From NCBI GenBank assembly GCA_029861955.1, contig JAOTYK010000004.1, positions 1 to 64,000 of the forward strand: 64,000 bases of DNA, in the 5' to 3' direction. Every line of letters starts with the position of its first letter. Position 1 is the stretch's first letter. The notes under the pieces were generated by a model that was not told the origin of the DNA, did no database searches, and saw only the letters and a program-made list of their open reading frames with translations. This document shows positions 9,316 to 18,433 of the stretch, piece after piece. This stretch comes from Acidobacteriota bacterium. GTDB lineage: Bacteria; Acidobacteriota; Polarisedimenticolia; Polarisedimenticolales; Polarisedimenticolaceae. The position numbers were made by a program, and so were the translations under genes.

Positions 9316-9490
9316 GTTCTACTCCTCTTTCCTCCCAAATGGATAGCAATACACAAGCCAGATTTTGTATATGTGTCCAAATCGGCGACATTGGGGGCCG
9401 TTGGAGCCGTGGGAACGGGCGACGAGCCCTCCGGGCCTCAATAAAGCGTCAAGGAGTGGCGCCTCGCGCTCCGATCGATGACAATTTTTG

Positions 9491-9532
9491 GACTCCGATG
9501 ACGGATCCGGGAAATTTGCGTCCATCGGAGTC
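9491..9532. repeat. 10-bp inverted repeat upstream of ECF sigma gene
   Basis: GACTCCGATG at 9491-9500 is perfectly mirrored by CATCGGAGTC at 9523-9532, with a 22-base spacer that itself can pair ACG with CGT. It lies 49 bases before the ECF start codon, in the 266-base region between the divergent phosphatase and sigma genes. It could be an mRNA hairpin or a protein-binding operator; sequence alone does not decide. The rest of this region shows no gene. Confidence 0.5.
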
Positions 9533-9581
9533 GACGGACGTTTCATTGAATGTGGAGGCCCCTAGACCTGTGGAGGAACGG

Positions 9582-10187
9582 ATGACGGCGACGGTGCTCG
9601 ACGCGACGGCGCCGCAGACCGACGAAGAGTTGTTGCTGGCGGTGCGTCAGGGACAGACCGATCTATTCTCGTCGCTGGTGCTCCGCTGGGAGCAGCCGTT
9701 GTTCCGCTTCGTCTCCCGGATGATGCCCCGTCCGGAGGATGCCCGTGACATCTGCCAGGAGACGTTCCTGCGGATCCTCGATAAGGCCGATCGCTATCGC
9801 GAGGGCTCTCGCTTCTCGACCTGGATGTACCAGATCGCGCTCAATCTCTGTCGCGACCAGGCCCGTCGAAGTAAGCGTTGGGGCAAGCTCCTGGCACCGG
9901 GCGCTTCGTTCGACGAGACACGCTTCGAGAGCCCGGTGACCGAGAGCGCAAACGGACCCGCCGAGGAGGCGATCCGCAGCGAGCAACGTCTGGCGCTGGT
10001 GCGTGCCATGCAGACACTCCCGGCTGAGCAACGCGAGGTGTTGGTACTCAAGGAATACGAAGGACTGAAGTTTCGAGAGATTGCGGCGATCGTCGGCTGC
10101 CCGGAGAGCACCGTCAAGTCGCGGATGTATTACGGATTGAACGGTGTGCGACAGGCCCTGCAACAACAGGGCATGGATTCACTCTAG
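9582..10187 (+). CDS. ECF (RpoE-like) RNA polymerase sigma factor
   Basis: A 201-residue sigma-70 family factor with only regions 2 and 4. Region 2 runs through DARDICQETFLRILDKADRY and FSTWMYQIALNLCRDQAR. Region 4 includes LPAEQREVLVLKEYEGL and an HTH, FREIAAIVGCPESTVKSRM. The frame is open far upstream, but the ATG at 9582 follows TGGAGGAACG and is the best start. The next gene, 23 bases downstream, encodes a membrane anti-sigma factor, so the pair probably forms a switch responding to an envelope signal. Confidence 0.93.
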   Translation: MTATVLDATAPQTDEELLLAVRQGQTDLFSSLVLRWEQPLFRFVSRMMPRPEDARDICQETFLRILDKADRYREGSRFSTWMYQIALNLCRDQARRSKRWGKLLAPGASFDETRFESPVTESANGPAEEAIRSEQRLALVRAMQTLPAEQREVLVLKEYEGLKFREIAAIVGCPESTVKSRMYYGLNGVRQALQQQGMDSL

Positions 10188-10210
10188 CGTTCGATGCGGA
10201 GGATGGTGCG

Positions 10211-10879
10211 ATGACAACGTGTAACGACATTCCCAACGAAGACTGGATCGGCTATCTCTACGACGCGATCGATCCCCAGCGTCGTCAAACCCTGGCCCTT
10301 CACCTGGATGACTGTGCCGACTGCCGCAACGTAGTCGATGACCTCCAGGGAACTCGACAGTTCATGAAGGAGCACGCGCAGGAGGTTCCGCTGGCGCCGC
10401 GTCTCGTCGTACTACGCCCGCGAAGCCAGGCGTCGTTCTGGACCTTCGCGGCCGGTCTCGCGGCGGCCACCGCGGTGTTCGCCATCGGCCTGACCGTCGG
10501 GATGCGTAGCGGCACGCCGGTGCAGCAGCCCGTGGACCACGCGCTCGTCGACCGGCCGACGCTGACGAAACCGCAGACCCTGCCGGTCGGTGACTATCTG
10601 ACTCGCGAGGAGTTCGAGCAGGCCCTCGTGCAGTTCAACCGCGCGACCAAGGAACCGACCCGTACGATCCAGCAACCGGCCTACCTGACCCACTCCGATC
10701 TCACGAACGCCCTCCAGCGACTGGAGGTGGCGTTCGAACAACGGAGCAGCGACGACTTCAACTTCATCATGGATGAGATCACCGCCATCGAGAGTCGCGG
10801 CGTTCAGGAACGCGCCTTCAATCGCAAGTTGATGGGCGTGGTGATGGTCGATCAGGACCCACGTTACAAGGATCAGTAG
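10211..10879 (+). CDS. Membrane anti-sigma factor with zinc-binding ZAS motif
   Basis: A 222-residue protein with the H-x3-C-x2-C motif HLDDCADC (His31, Cys35, Cys38) of zinc-binding anti-sigma domains. A single membrane segment follows (about 77-97, FAAGLAAATAVFAIGLTVGM), then a periplasmic region of about 120 residues rich in Gln and charged residues and predicted helical. It should hold the upstream ECF factor inactive at the membrane. The periplasmic part has no recognised sensor fold. The gene has GGAGG upstream of its ATG and faces a convergent PEGA-protein gene 17 bases away. Confidence 0.88.
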   Translation: MTTCNDIPNEDWIGYLYDAIDPQRRQTLALHLDDCADCRNVVDDLQGTRQFMKEHAQEVPLAPRLVVLRPRSQASFWTFAAGLAAATAVFAIGLTVGMRSGTPVQQPVDHALVDRPTLTKPQTLPVGDYLTREEFEQALVQFNRATKEPTRTIQQPAYLTHSDLTNALQRLEVAFEQRSSDDFNFIMDEITAIESRGVQERAFNRKLMGVVMVDQDPRYKDQ

Positions 10880-10896
10880 CGACAGGGTCCCGGCAA

Positions 10897-12873
10897 CTAG
10901 CGGGAAGCAATCCCCAGATCCGCCAGATGATCCCGGGCAGCCGGTGCCACCGGCGGTCCGTCGTCGTCGCGGAACGTCGCATCGGAATCGGCAGCGCCCC
11001 TGAGCGCCGTCGCCGCCTGTTCATCGTGACCCAGCGCGGCGTGCACCCGACCGATGTAATAGAGCGCAGTTCCCTTGCCGATACCCGTGCGACCTTCTTC
11101 CCAGCGAACACGGGACCAGGTCGCCAGCGCCTGCTCCCGCTGTTCGTAATGCTCGAGCATCACGGCCAGATTGGAGAGCGCGGACATGCCGTTCTCGTCC
11201 CGTCCGGCGCCGTCGACGAACGCCCATGCGGCACGGGCGAAGTCCGCCGGGTGACTCCCGATGTTCATGACGATCTGCGGCGACCAACGCACGGACATCC
11301 GGGCCTCGCGGGCCGCGCCGTCCAGACGTTGCTGCCAGCCGACGGCCAGCGCGCTCTTGGGATCGGCGTCCATGAGGGCTCGGCCCGCCGTCGCGGCGTT
11401 CGCCATCGGCATACCTGCGATCGAAGTCAGCCGATCGCCCACGGCAAGTCCCGCTTCGTTCGCCGCGGACTGCGGGGTCACCGCGACAACGATGGGGGCG
11501 CCTGTGGAGACATCGTCGGCGAGCCGCAGACCCCAGCGCGGCACACGCCACATGGGACGCTCCCAGCCGTCGACGCTATTGAATTCCTGGACCTGTTTCA
11601 GGATCGGGCTATAGGCGATCCAGCGATCTCGTTCGCCGGCCTGTGACGACGGGATTATCGCCAACACCAGCGCGGTATCGACCGGCAACGGCAACGAGCT
11701 CCAGCTTTCCGCCTCCTTCAGATCGCCCGTCGGTAACGACACGCTTGCTCGGCGGTTGAAGCGCTCGGCCATTCTCGCCAACTCGGGTGCCAGGCGGGCC
11801 TCACCAGCGGTCACGAGATTGGGACGCGGGCTGACATCCAGATTCGAAGGAGGCCCCTCCGGCAGGACCGACCGCGCACCCCACAACAGATTCTGACCCA
11901 GCCGGATCTCGATCTTTCGTTCCCCGGGACAGGTCGAGACGGGCCCCAGAGGGAAGCGACCGACCTCCTCGTCATCGATGAACAACTGCGAGCCGTCGAT
12001 GGCGCCGACAAACATCACCGTCGCGTTGACCGGCTCCAGCCGCTCGACACGCAGACGTCGCGGGCCCGGCTCCATCAGGTCCACCGACAGCACCTCGGAC
12101 AGGACGATCGCCCGGTGACAGTTCTTGCGTAGCTCGATCTGATGCTCGCCCAGCGCCACGTCAGCAAGTAGCAGCTCTCCGATCCCGGATCCATCGAGAG
12201 AACGACTCGTGCGACCGACGACCTTGCCATCCAGCAGGACCTCTACATCGTAGCTCTCGGTTCGGATCACCAATGTCCTCGAATTGGGAACTAGCGTGAC
12301 CTCGAGGGTAAGCACCTCACCCGCCGTCACCGTCACCACTTCCCCGTGAGGGTCGAAGCCGGACTGCTCAACGCCCACGCGGTGCTCCCCGGCAAGCAGC
12401 GGGATCCTCCCGTCGGAATCGAGGGTCACACTCCGTCCGTTGATTCGGTAGGTCACCGTCGATGGCGTCGAGGCGATGGTCAGGTAGCCGATCGTGCGCT
12501 CGCGAACCTTCTCGAATCGCTCGCGGGCCTTCCTGGGGGTCAGACTACTGTCGGGCACGAAGCCCGGTCGTAACCTCAGGATATTCTCGTAATCGGTTTC
12601 CGCAGCATTCAGATCGCCGAACGCGACGTGAGTCTCCGATCGCAGGACCCACAACTCGGCGCGCTCGGCCTCCTCGAGCTGTGGATTCCCCAGTGCCGAG
12701 CCGATGGCCACCAGCGCCTTTTCGAATTCCAGTTCAACCAGATAGTCGCGGATCTGCTGCAACGGCGACGACGGCTCCACCACCGGACTCTCGGTCTCGG
12801 TCTGCCCTATCGCGACCGACAGTCCCAGGATCAACAGGGCGACCGTACCGCACACTCTTCGTAGATCGATCAC
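10897..12873 (-). CDS. Secreted TPR/PEGA/PDZ-like protein
   Basis: A 658-residue exported protein with a signal peptide (hydrophobic VALLILGLSVAIG, cleavage near residue 23). TPR-like helices span about 35-130. Two or three PEGA-like beta units follow (for example TIASTPSTVTYRINGRSV at about 137, and ALGEHQIEL). A PDZ-like segment is seen around 430-500 (GAPIVVAVTPQSAANEAGLAVGDRLTSI). C-terminal TPRs include SALSNLAVMLEHYEQREQAL. PEGA and PDZ units usually mediate envelope protein contacts. Its start overlaps the stop of the preceding TPR/propeller gene by four bases, and the kinase gene lies upstream of that. It probably works in the envelope with both products. Confidence 0.75.
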   Translation of the reverse strand: MIDLRRVCGTVALLILGLSVAIGQTETESPVVEPSSPLQQIRDYLVELEFEKALVAIGSALGNPQLEEAERAELWVLRSETHVAFGDLNAAETDYENILRLRPGFVPDSSLTPRKARERFEKVRERTIGYLTIASTPSTVTYRINGRSVTLDSDGRIPLLAGEHRVGVEQSGFDPHGEVVTVTAGEVLTLEVTLVPNSRTLVIRTESYDVEVLLDGKVVGRTSRSLDGSGIGELLLADVALGEHQIELRKNCHRAIVLSEVLSVDLMEPGPRRLRVERLEPVNATVMFVGAIDGSQLFIDDEEVGRFPLGPVSTCPGERKIEIRLGQNLLWGARSVLPEGPPSNLDVSPRPNLVTAGEARLAPELARMAERFNRRASVSLPTGDLKEAESWSSLPLPVDTALVLAIIPSSQAGERDRWIAYSPILKQVQEFNSVDGWERPMWRVPRWGLRLADDVSTGAPIVVAVTPQSAANEAGLAVGDRLTSIAGMPMANAATAGRALMDADPKSALAVGWQQRLDGAAREARMSVRWSPQIVMNIGSHPADFARAAWAFVDGAGRDENGMSALSNLAVMLEHYEQREQALATWSRVRWEEGRTGIGKGTALYYIGRVHAALGHDEQAATALRGAADSDATFRDDDGPPVAPAARDHLADLGIASR

Positions 12874-14351
12874 GGTAGTCGCCCCCAGACGCCGTTGGCA
12901 TCATCGAACAGGTGAACCGACCCGTCGGCGGAGATCATCACCTGCCCCGGTCGTTGCAACTCCGTCATCTCGAGATCCAGCGTGTTCCATGGCTGCCCGC
13001 CGGCGGTATAGAAGCCGAGGCTTCGGTTGCGTCCGTCCAGGATGACGATCCGTCCCGCCCCATCGATGGCGAGACCCTGAGGTCGCGTCTGAGCAACCAT
13101 ACCGAGCGCCTGTCGCTGCCCATCCGGTCGTATCCGATGTAGTTGGCGACTCTTCGGGTCGAGCAGCAGCAGCGAACGGCCGTCCCACGCCAGGAACGGA
13201 TTGCGCATCGAATCCAGCGACGCGAACGGCTCGGGAACCGACGCACCCGGTGCGAGGTAACCGATCGTCGTCGAACGACGCCCGATCAGATAGAGACCGC
13301 CGAGACCATCGGCCGCAAGTCGGCTGACCGGTCCCCAGTCTCCGCTGAAGCCGACGGGGACCACCAGCCCCTCGTCATCGAGCCGGATCAGCTGGTTGCC
13401 CGCGGCCACGAAGATCCGTCCGCCGTCGGTGGTCGAGACGGCGTGCGGGTCGTCGACGGTCCACTGATCCTGAACACGCCCATCGCGATCCATGGTCAAC
13501 ACCCGGTGCTGGCGACGATCGAGGACGATGATCTCGTCGCCGGACTTCCCCTGTCGCAACGCGATGCCGTCCTCGGAACGATAGCGTCCGTCGATAACGA
13601 CCCGCTCGAATTGTTCGAGGTCGGGCGTGCGACCGAGCAGGGCCCGCATCGCCATGTCCCGGAGGGGTTGGACGACCTCCGGCTCGAGGCTCTCGTCGTC
13701 GAGGAGTTCCTGAAGTGTTGCGGCAGCCTCGCCGTAGCCGCCCTCACGCAGGCGGTAGCGGGCCCACGCAAGTCGCGCACGACCACGCAACATGTGATCG
13801 CCCTCGTCGGCAAGCAGCCGTTGTGTCGCGTCGGCGGCTCGGCCGTAGTCGCCTTCCAGTGCCGCAAGACGTGCGATGGTGAGTCGCGCGGCACCGCGCC
13901 AGGGTCCGGCGCGGCCATCGGTGGCGACATCCAGAAGATCCAACTTCGCCGCGGCGGTATCGAATCCCGGGACCGGCTCGAGGGCCAGCAGCCCCAGAAG
14001 ATAACGAGCCTCGGCCACCCGGTCCCCCGCAGGGAATTTGCGAACGAGTTCCGTCAGAAGCCCGCGAGCCTCGTTGACACTGGCCGGGGTCAGACGACCG
14101 GTCTCGTCCACCGAACGCGGCACACCGATCAGGAGGACCCGTTCCAGAGCCGCGTCATCGGCCAGTGGCCCCTTGGGATCGACCTCGATCACACGCTCGA
14201 GGGCCGCCACAGCCTGGGATGATCCCTCGGCAACAAGACGACGGGCGATTCGGAACTGCTTCCGTGCGGCCTCCTCGTCTGCCAGCGCGACAGGGAGACC
14301 CGTAGCAAACAGCATGGAAAGCAAACCGATCGTTGTAACCCTACGAATCAC
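12870..14351 (-). CDS. Secreted TPR and beta-propeller (NHL-like) protein
   Basis: A 493-residue protein with an N-terminal signal peptide ending near ALADEEAA (cleavage about residue 24). Helical TPR-like repeats fill about 25-245 (AARLTIARLAALEGDYGRAA, RARLAWARYRLREGGYGEAA). The second half is a six-bladed-propeller-like array of short beta blades such as GDEIIVLDRRQHRVLTMD, GRIFVAAGNQLIRLD and GRIVILDGRNRSLGFY, like NHL proteins. It probably works in the periplasm as a binding scaffold. It is coupled by ATGA overlaps to the kinase gene upstream and the PEGA gene downstream. No enzyme motif is seen. Confidence 0.72.
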   Translation of the reverse strand: MIRRVTTIGLLSMLFATGLPVALADEEAARKQFRIARRLVAEGSSQAVAALERVIEVDPKGPLADDAALERVLLIGVPRSVDETGRLTPASVNEARGLLTELVRKFPAGDRVAEARYLLGLLALEPVPGFDTAAAKLDLLDVATDGRAGPWRGAARLTIARLAALEGDYGRAADATQRLLADEGDHMLRGRARLAWARYRLREGGYGEAAATLQELLDDESLEPEVVQPLRDMAMRALLGRTPDLEQFERVVIDGRYRSEDGIALRQGKSGDEIIVLDRRQHRVLTMDRDGRVQDQWTVDDPHAVSTTDGGRIFVAAGNQLIRLDDEGLVVPVGFSGDWGPVSRLAADGLGGLYLIGRRSTTIGYLAPGASVPEPFASLDSMRNPFLAWDGRSLLLLDPKSRQLHRIRPDGQRQALGMVAQTRPQGLAIDGAGRIVILDGRNRSLGFYTAGGQPWNTLDLEMTELQRPGQVMISADGSVHLFDDANGVWGRLP

Positions 14352-16291
14352 CCACGCCTCCCGAACGAAACACGCACCGGTGGATTATCCCCGGACCGCA
14401 ACGTGACCTCCTGGTCTCTCGTCTCGCCCGTCGGGTTCAGTTTGACGCGAATTCCGTAGGTGCCCACGGCGATCCGACGGTTGGCGGGCGTATCGTCCAC
14501 ATACTTCCACTCGCCGCCGGCACGGCGGAGGAAGATCTTGCAGTTCGCGGGGAAGGCCTGCACAACAAGATACGTAAGCTCCGGCGGCGCAAGGGGCAAC
14601 TCACTGCGGGTGTCGGCACGGATCTCCACGTCCTGACTGATATCCACCCAGTAAGTATCGTTCTTGAGGCGAACCTTGTGAGGACCGGCGTTCAGCGTCA
14701 GTTCCCGCGTGTCCCGCGGGATCCGATTGCCGTCGACGTAGATCACCAGCGGGTACGGGGACTCCGGAAAAGTCAGGACCCCCTGAGGAATCTCCGTCAG
14801 CTGCAACGCCTGCAGGGCGCTGCGGGCGTCCGGTGGGTTGGCCTGCTCCGCGATCACGACGGTCCCGGGGAGGTAGCCCTCGGCGCGAACGGCGACCGAG
14901 TTCTCACGACAGAGATTGAGAACGATCGACTCGCCGACGGCGAGGTTGGTCTCGCCGTTAACCCGTGCGGTCGCCCCGTCGACACCGGGCTCGAACGTCC
15001 ACTCGTACTCCGTCGGCTCCAGTAACAGGACGATCTCCGTCGCGGCATCGTTGACGTGGACGGGACGGTTGACCGTGCGACATCCCGACTCCGCCGTCAG
15101 CGTCCCGAACGGGCCGGAGGGGCGGAAATGGATGATGCCGTCTGCAGGAACCGGGACGCCGTCGTACAACACCTCGACCGTGACCGGCTGGGTGATGACC
15201 GTCGCCTGGATCATCGGCGCCTCGCGCGGGTCCGGAGGTTCTCTCAGCCCGAGTTGCTCGCCGAACACGATATAGGCGACGGCGGCGCCACCCAACAGCA
15301 CGATCAGCGCGATGAAGAACGGCATCGCCGAGGATCGACGCGGACGACTGCGATGGGTCGCCTTGGCAACACCGAACGACGGCCCCGAACCGGCCCCCAT
15401 CTTGACCGTCGCGACAGCATCACTCGCAAGGGTCGCGTCGGCGTCGACCACCGGCGCCAGCGTTGCGCGCGCCAGCGGGATCGCGCGGATCGCGGCGGCA
15501 AACCCGTTGCCGTCGGCGAAGCGATCGGCAGGATTCTTGGCCAGCGCGGTCTCAAAGAACGTGCGTAACTCCGTTGGCGCATCGGGCACGATCTCGCAGA
15601 CCTCGCGAGGGGGCTCGTTGACGATTCGATAGATGATCGATGAGATCTTCCGACCCTGAAACGGCTTCTGACCGCTGAGCAGCTCGAACGCCACCACCGC
15701 CAACGAGAAGAGATCGCTACGGCCGTCCAGCTTCTGCCCCCGGATCTGTTCCGGCGACATGTAGCTTGGAGTTCCCATTAACGTGTTGTCGCCGTCAAAC
15801 GCGCGGTCGGTCGGAAGAGCCAGACCGAAGTCCATGACCTTCAGATCTCCCGGCGCGGAACGCATCAGGTTGGCCGGCTTGATGTCACGATGCACCACGC
15901 CCGCACGATGGGCGTAGTCCAGTGTCTCGGCCGCCAGCGCGATCAGATCGACGATCTCCGTGGGGTCCAGCGCGGTCTCGCCTGTAAGAAATCGGTCGAG
16001 CGTGTCGCCCTGCACCCGCTCCATCGCCAGATAGATCAGACCATCTGCCTCGCCCACATCGAAGATCGTGACGATATGGGGGTGGAGCAGCTTGCCGGCC
16101 GCGCGAGCCTCCTGCAGGAAACGATCCCGTGCGTCCCGTCGCTCCTCCTCCGGCAGCTCGGAGAAGCCGCGGACGGTCTTGATGGCGATCTCGCGGTCGA
16201 TCTGGGGATCGTGGGCCAGGTAGACGTCGCCCATGGCGCCGCTGCCGAGCTCTTCGAGGATCCGGTATCGACCGAGGTGTTGGGGGCGCAT
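14348..16291 (-). CDS. Transmembrane Ser/Thr protein kinase with PEGA-like extracytoplasmic region
   Basis: A 647-residue kinase. The cytoplasmic catalytic domain (about 8-275) has the glycine loop LGSGAMGDVY, Lys38 in IAIK, HRDIKPANL with Asp136, DFG with Asp154, and the activation/APE region GTPSYMSPEQ. A juxtamembrane linker and one membrane segment (about 320-342) lead to a 300-residue outer part with beta-rich PEGA-like stretches (YPLVIYVDGNRIPRDTREL, VGTYGIRVKL). The fold is of the PknB/Pkn class. It begins a three-gene coupled operon with two envelope proteins, which suggests that it reports on, or acts with, an envelope structure. Substrates are not evident. Confidence 0.9.
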   Translation of the reverse strand: MRPQHLGRYRILEELGSGAMGDVYLAHDPQIDREIAIKTVRGFSELPEEERRDARDRFLQEARAAGKLLHPHIVTIFDVGEADGLIYLAMERVQGDTLDRFLTGETALDPTEIVDLIALAAETLDYAHRAGVVHRDIKPANLMRSAPGDLKVMDFGLALPTDRAFDGDNTLMGTPSYMSPEQIRGQKLDGRSDLFSLAVVAFELLSGQKPFQGRKISSIIYRIVNEPPREVCEIVPDAPTELRTFFETALAKNPADRFADGNGFAAAIRAIPLARATLAPVVDADATLASDAVATVKMGAGSGPSFGVAKATHRSRPRRSSAMPFFIALIVLLGGAAVAYIVFGEQLGLREPPDPREAPMIQATVITQPVTVEVLYDGVPVPADGIIHFRPSGPFGTLTAESGCRTVNRPVHVNDAATEIVLLLEPTEYEWTFEPGVDGATARVNGETNLAVGESIVLNLCRENSVAVRAEGYLPGTVVIAEQANPPDARSALQALQLTEIPQGVLTFPESPYPLVIYVDGNRIPRDTRELTLNAGPHKVRLKNDTYWVDISQDVEIRADTRSELPLAPPELTYLVVQAFPANCKIFLRRAGGEWKYVDDTPANRRIAVGTYGIRVKLNPTGETRDQEVTLRSGDNPPVRVSFGRRG

Positions 16292-16343
16292 GCGGGGGGT
16301 CCTGTGGGGACGGGGACGAGGGTCCTAACGAAGTTAACCCGGC

Positions 16344-16366
16344 CTCGAAATCAAGTCAATTTCGAG
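16344..16366. repeat. Hairpin at the 3' end of aroB
   Basis: CTCGAAAT (16344-16351) and ATTTCGAG (16359-16366) form a perfect 8-bp inverted repeat whose loop contains the aroB stop codon (16356-16358). No T-run follows on the minus strand, so it is at best a weak terminator. It may separate aroB transcripts from the downstream kinase operon or act as an operator for it. Confidence 0.45.
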
Positions 16367-17474
16367 TCGAGGGCTGGTAGGCCGTGAGGGCCTGACGAAG
16401 TTGCCCCTCACCGACAACCCTCAAGAGTTGCGGAAGTTCCGGCATCTCCCCCAGGGACTGCGGCACGACGATCACAAGATCCCCCGAACGACTCTTCTTA
16501 TCCCGAGCGGCCAGCGCCAACACCTCATCCAACGAGAAATCGATCGGAAAGCTGTCAGCGAACCCGAGGGCATCGAGGAGCCCGTCGATCCGGTTGGCAT
16601 CGCCTCCAGCCAACCCACCGTCGACGGCCGCACATCGCGCCTCCACCCGCATCCCCAGCGCGACGGCGTCGCCATGAGTCAGGATGTGATCGCTGACGAT
16701 CTCCAGCGCATGGGCCACGGTGTGGCCGAAGTTGAGAGCGGCGCGACGACCGGACTCTCGTTCGTCCTCGGCGACGATCGCCCCCTTGATGCATAGACAA
16801 CGGTCGACGACCGTCGCGAGGAGATCGGGATCTCGAGTGAGGAGTTTCGGCGCCTCCGCCTCCAGAAGTTCAAACAACGAGCGGTCCGCGATGGCCGCAC
16901 TCTTGACCACCTCCGCCAAACCCTGCCGGTACTCCTCGTCCGGCAGCGTCGCCAGCGTCTCCAGATCGACATAGAGCGCGATCGGCTGATGGAACGCGCC
17001 GACCATGTTCTTGGCCCGGGGCAGGTTGACCGCGGTCTTCCCACCGAGGGCCGCATCCACCATCGCAAGGAGGCTTGTCGGGAGATGGATCGTCGGAATC
17101 CCCCGCTGCCAGGTGGCGGCCAGGAAGCCGCCGACGTCGCAGACCATCCCCCCACCGACGTTGATCAGGAGCGACCCACGATCGGCACCGAGCTCGAGGA
17201 GTTGATCCTCAAGGCGGTCCTTGCCGGCCCGGGTCTTGTGTTCCTCACCGGCCGGCATGGTCAAGAGCGTCGCCGGGAGCCCTGCGTCGTTCAGTAGCTG
17301 AACGAGCCGCGCACCATGGAGGGGTGCCACGTTGCTATCGGAGAGTACGAAGAGCGAGGACGGCGACGGGACCCGATCGCTCAGATCCCGTGCCAGTTGT
17401 GCAAACAGATCGGCGCCGACGTGGACCTCGGTCCAGCGTCGAACATCCGAAAACGTGAACCGATGACTCGGCAC
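16356..17474 (-). CDS. aroB: 3-dehydroquinate synthase
   Basis: Second enzyme of the shikimate pathway, converting DAHP to 3-dehydroquinate with NAD and a divalent metal. Family features are PAGEEHKT, the NAD loop NVGGGMVCDVGGFLAATW, HLPTSLLAMVDAALGGKTAVN, and metal-binding residues in LAEVVKSA and LNFGHTVAHALE. I choose the GTG at 17474, preceded by GGAGGT, giving 372 residues, the usual size. The longer frame to 17570 would overlap atpF by 80 bases and adds unrelated residues. It follows atpF by 16 bases, so it is probably cotranscribed with the Fo genes, an uncommon pairing. Confidence 0.95.
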   Translation of the reverse strand: MPSHRFTFSDVRRWTEVHVGADLFAQLARDLSDRVPSPSSLFVLSDSNVAPLHGARLVQLLNDAGLPATLLTMPAGEEHKTRAGKDRLEDQLLELGADRGSLLINVGGGMVCDVGGFLAATWQRGIPTIHLPTSLLAMVDAALGGKTAVNLPRAKNMVGAFHQPIALYVDLETLATLPDEEYRQGLAEVVKSAAIADRSLFELLEAEAPKLLTRDPDLLATVVDRCLCIKGAIVAEDERESGRRAALNFGHTVAHALEIVSDHILTHGDAVALGMRVEARCAAVDGGLAGGDANRIDGLLDALGFADSFPIDFSLDEVLALAARDKKSRSGDLVIVVPQSLGEMPELPQLLRVVGEGQLRQALTAYQPSTRN

Positions 17475-17490
17475 GTACCTCCGCTCGTGG

Positions 17491-18099
17491 TCAGGAAGGC
17501 ATCCCGCCGGTTCCCGAGCCACGCTCGAGATCCGCCAGATGATCCTCGACCAGCTTGCGTTGGCCCGCATCGTCGAGATTGCGGGTCAACAGCTTCTCGG
17601 CAGCCTGGATCGCCAGGTTCGCCGTCGACGCCCGCAGCTCGGCCTTGGCCGTGGCGATGCCTGCGTCGATCTGCTGTTGCGTCTTCTTCATCATCGCTTC
17701 ACGCTCTTGCCGAGCCTCGTCGAGGATCTCGGTCTTGAGCGTCTCGGCTTCCTTCTGTCCCGCCGCCACCGATTCGGCCCGCTCACGACGGGCCTGCTCC
17801 AGCAACTCGCGTTGCTGACGCAGCAGATCCTCGGCTTCCTTGCGACCGCTCTCCGCCTTGGACAGGTCGGAGGCGATACCCTCTTCCCGATCCTGCAGCG
17901 CCTTGAACAGCGGTGGCCAGGCATACTTGCCCAGGATGAACGCGAACAGGGCAAATGTGATCAGCGTCCAGAACAGCGTCCCGATCGCGGGATTCAGCAG
18001 CGCGTTCCCGCCACCGCCTCCCTCGCTTCCGGATGCCGCAACCACACCAGTCGTGGCCAGAAGGAGCATGCCGAGCACCGTCTTGATGGGTGCACGCAT
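17491..18099 (-). CDS. atpF: ATP synthase Fo subunit b
   Basis: A 202-residue subunit b of the peripheral stalk. It has an N-terminal hydrophobic stretch that looks like a signal peptide (MLLLATTGVVAASG), a glycine-rich spacer, the real membrane helix (about 41-60, LFWTLITFALFAFILGKYAW) and a long charged coiled coil to the C-terminus. The extra N-terminal signal-like segment is longer than in E. coli subunit b but occurs in other phyla. The ATG at 18099 has GGGAG at good spacing; a TTG two codons upstream is the alternative. It lies 13 bases after atpE. The F1 delta gene that usually follows is absent and aroB is there instead. Confidence 0.92.
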   Translation of the reverse strand: MRAPIKTVLGMLLLATTGVVAASGSEGGGGGNALLNPAIGTLFWTLITFALFAFILGKYAWPPLFKALQDREEGIASDLSKAESGRKEAEDLLRQQRELLEQARRERAESVAAGQKEAETLKTEILDEARQEREAMMKKTQQQIDAGIATAKAELRASTANLAIQAAEKLLTRNLDDAGQRKLVEDHLADLERGSGTGGMPS

Positions 18100-18112
18100 C
18101 GGCAATCTCCCG

Positions 18113-18340
18113 CTACTTGAACGACAGCAGAAGGCAGATGATCAGCGCGAAGAAGGTCGCACCCTCAATCAGCGCCGCTGCGATCAACATGGCGGTCTGG
18201 ATCGTACCGGCCGAGTTGGGCTGTCGGGCGATCCCCTCCATGGCATGGCCACCGAGTCGACCGATTCCCATACCACCACCGATCACCGCCAGACCGGCTC
18301 CGATGCCCGCGCCCAGAAATGCCAGAGCAGCGTTTTCCAT
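18113..18340 (-). CDS. atpE: ATP synthase Fo subunit c
   Basis: A 75-residue hairpin of two membrane helices forming the rotor ring. The loop is GIARQPNSAGTIQ and the ion-carrying carboxylate is Glu59 in ALIEGATFFALI. The Ser/Thr directly after this Glu and other ligands typical of sodium-binding rings are not clearly present (Gly60 follows), so proton coupling is more likely. This is a by-eye judgement. It is 93 bases downstream of atpB; that gap contains a 7-bp inverted repeat, CGTCGTG/CACGACG (18373-18406), which could adjust mRNA stability between the genes. Confidence 0.95.
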   Translation of the reverse strand: MENAALAFLGAGIGAGLAVIGGGMGIGRLGGHAMEGIARQPNSAGTIQTAMLIAAALIEGATFFALIICLLLSFK

Positions 18341-18433
18341 GACTCCGAACCTCCTTGATTCTCTTTCTATCTCGTCGTGCGTCGAACATCGATCGGCGTC
18401 ACGACGTGTCTAGTTAAAACTTTCGATACCCAA

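Noticed and set aside
9264-9581. N-terminal extension of the ECF sigma factor
   Set aside because: The region has no sigma similarity and includes the divergent promoter area; ATG 9582 has a good ribosome site.
10883-10901. TCCCG/CGGGA stem between the anti-sigma and PEGA genes
   Set aside because: Only 5 bp, no T-run on either side; too weak to call a terminator.
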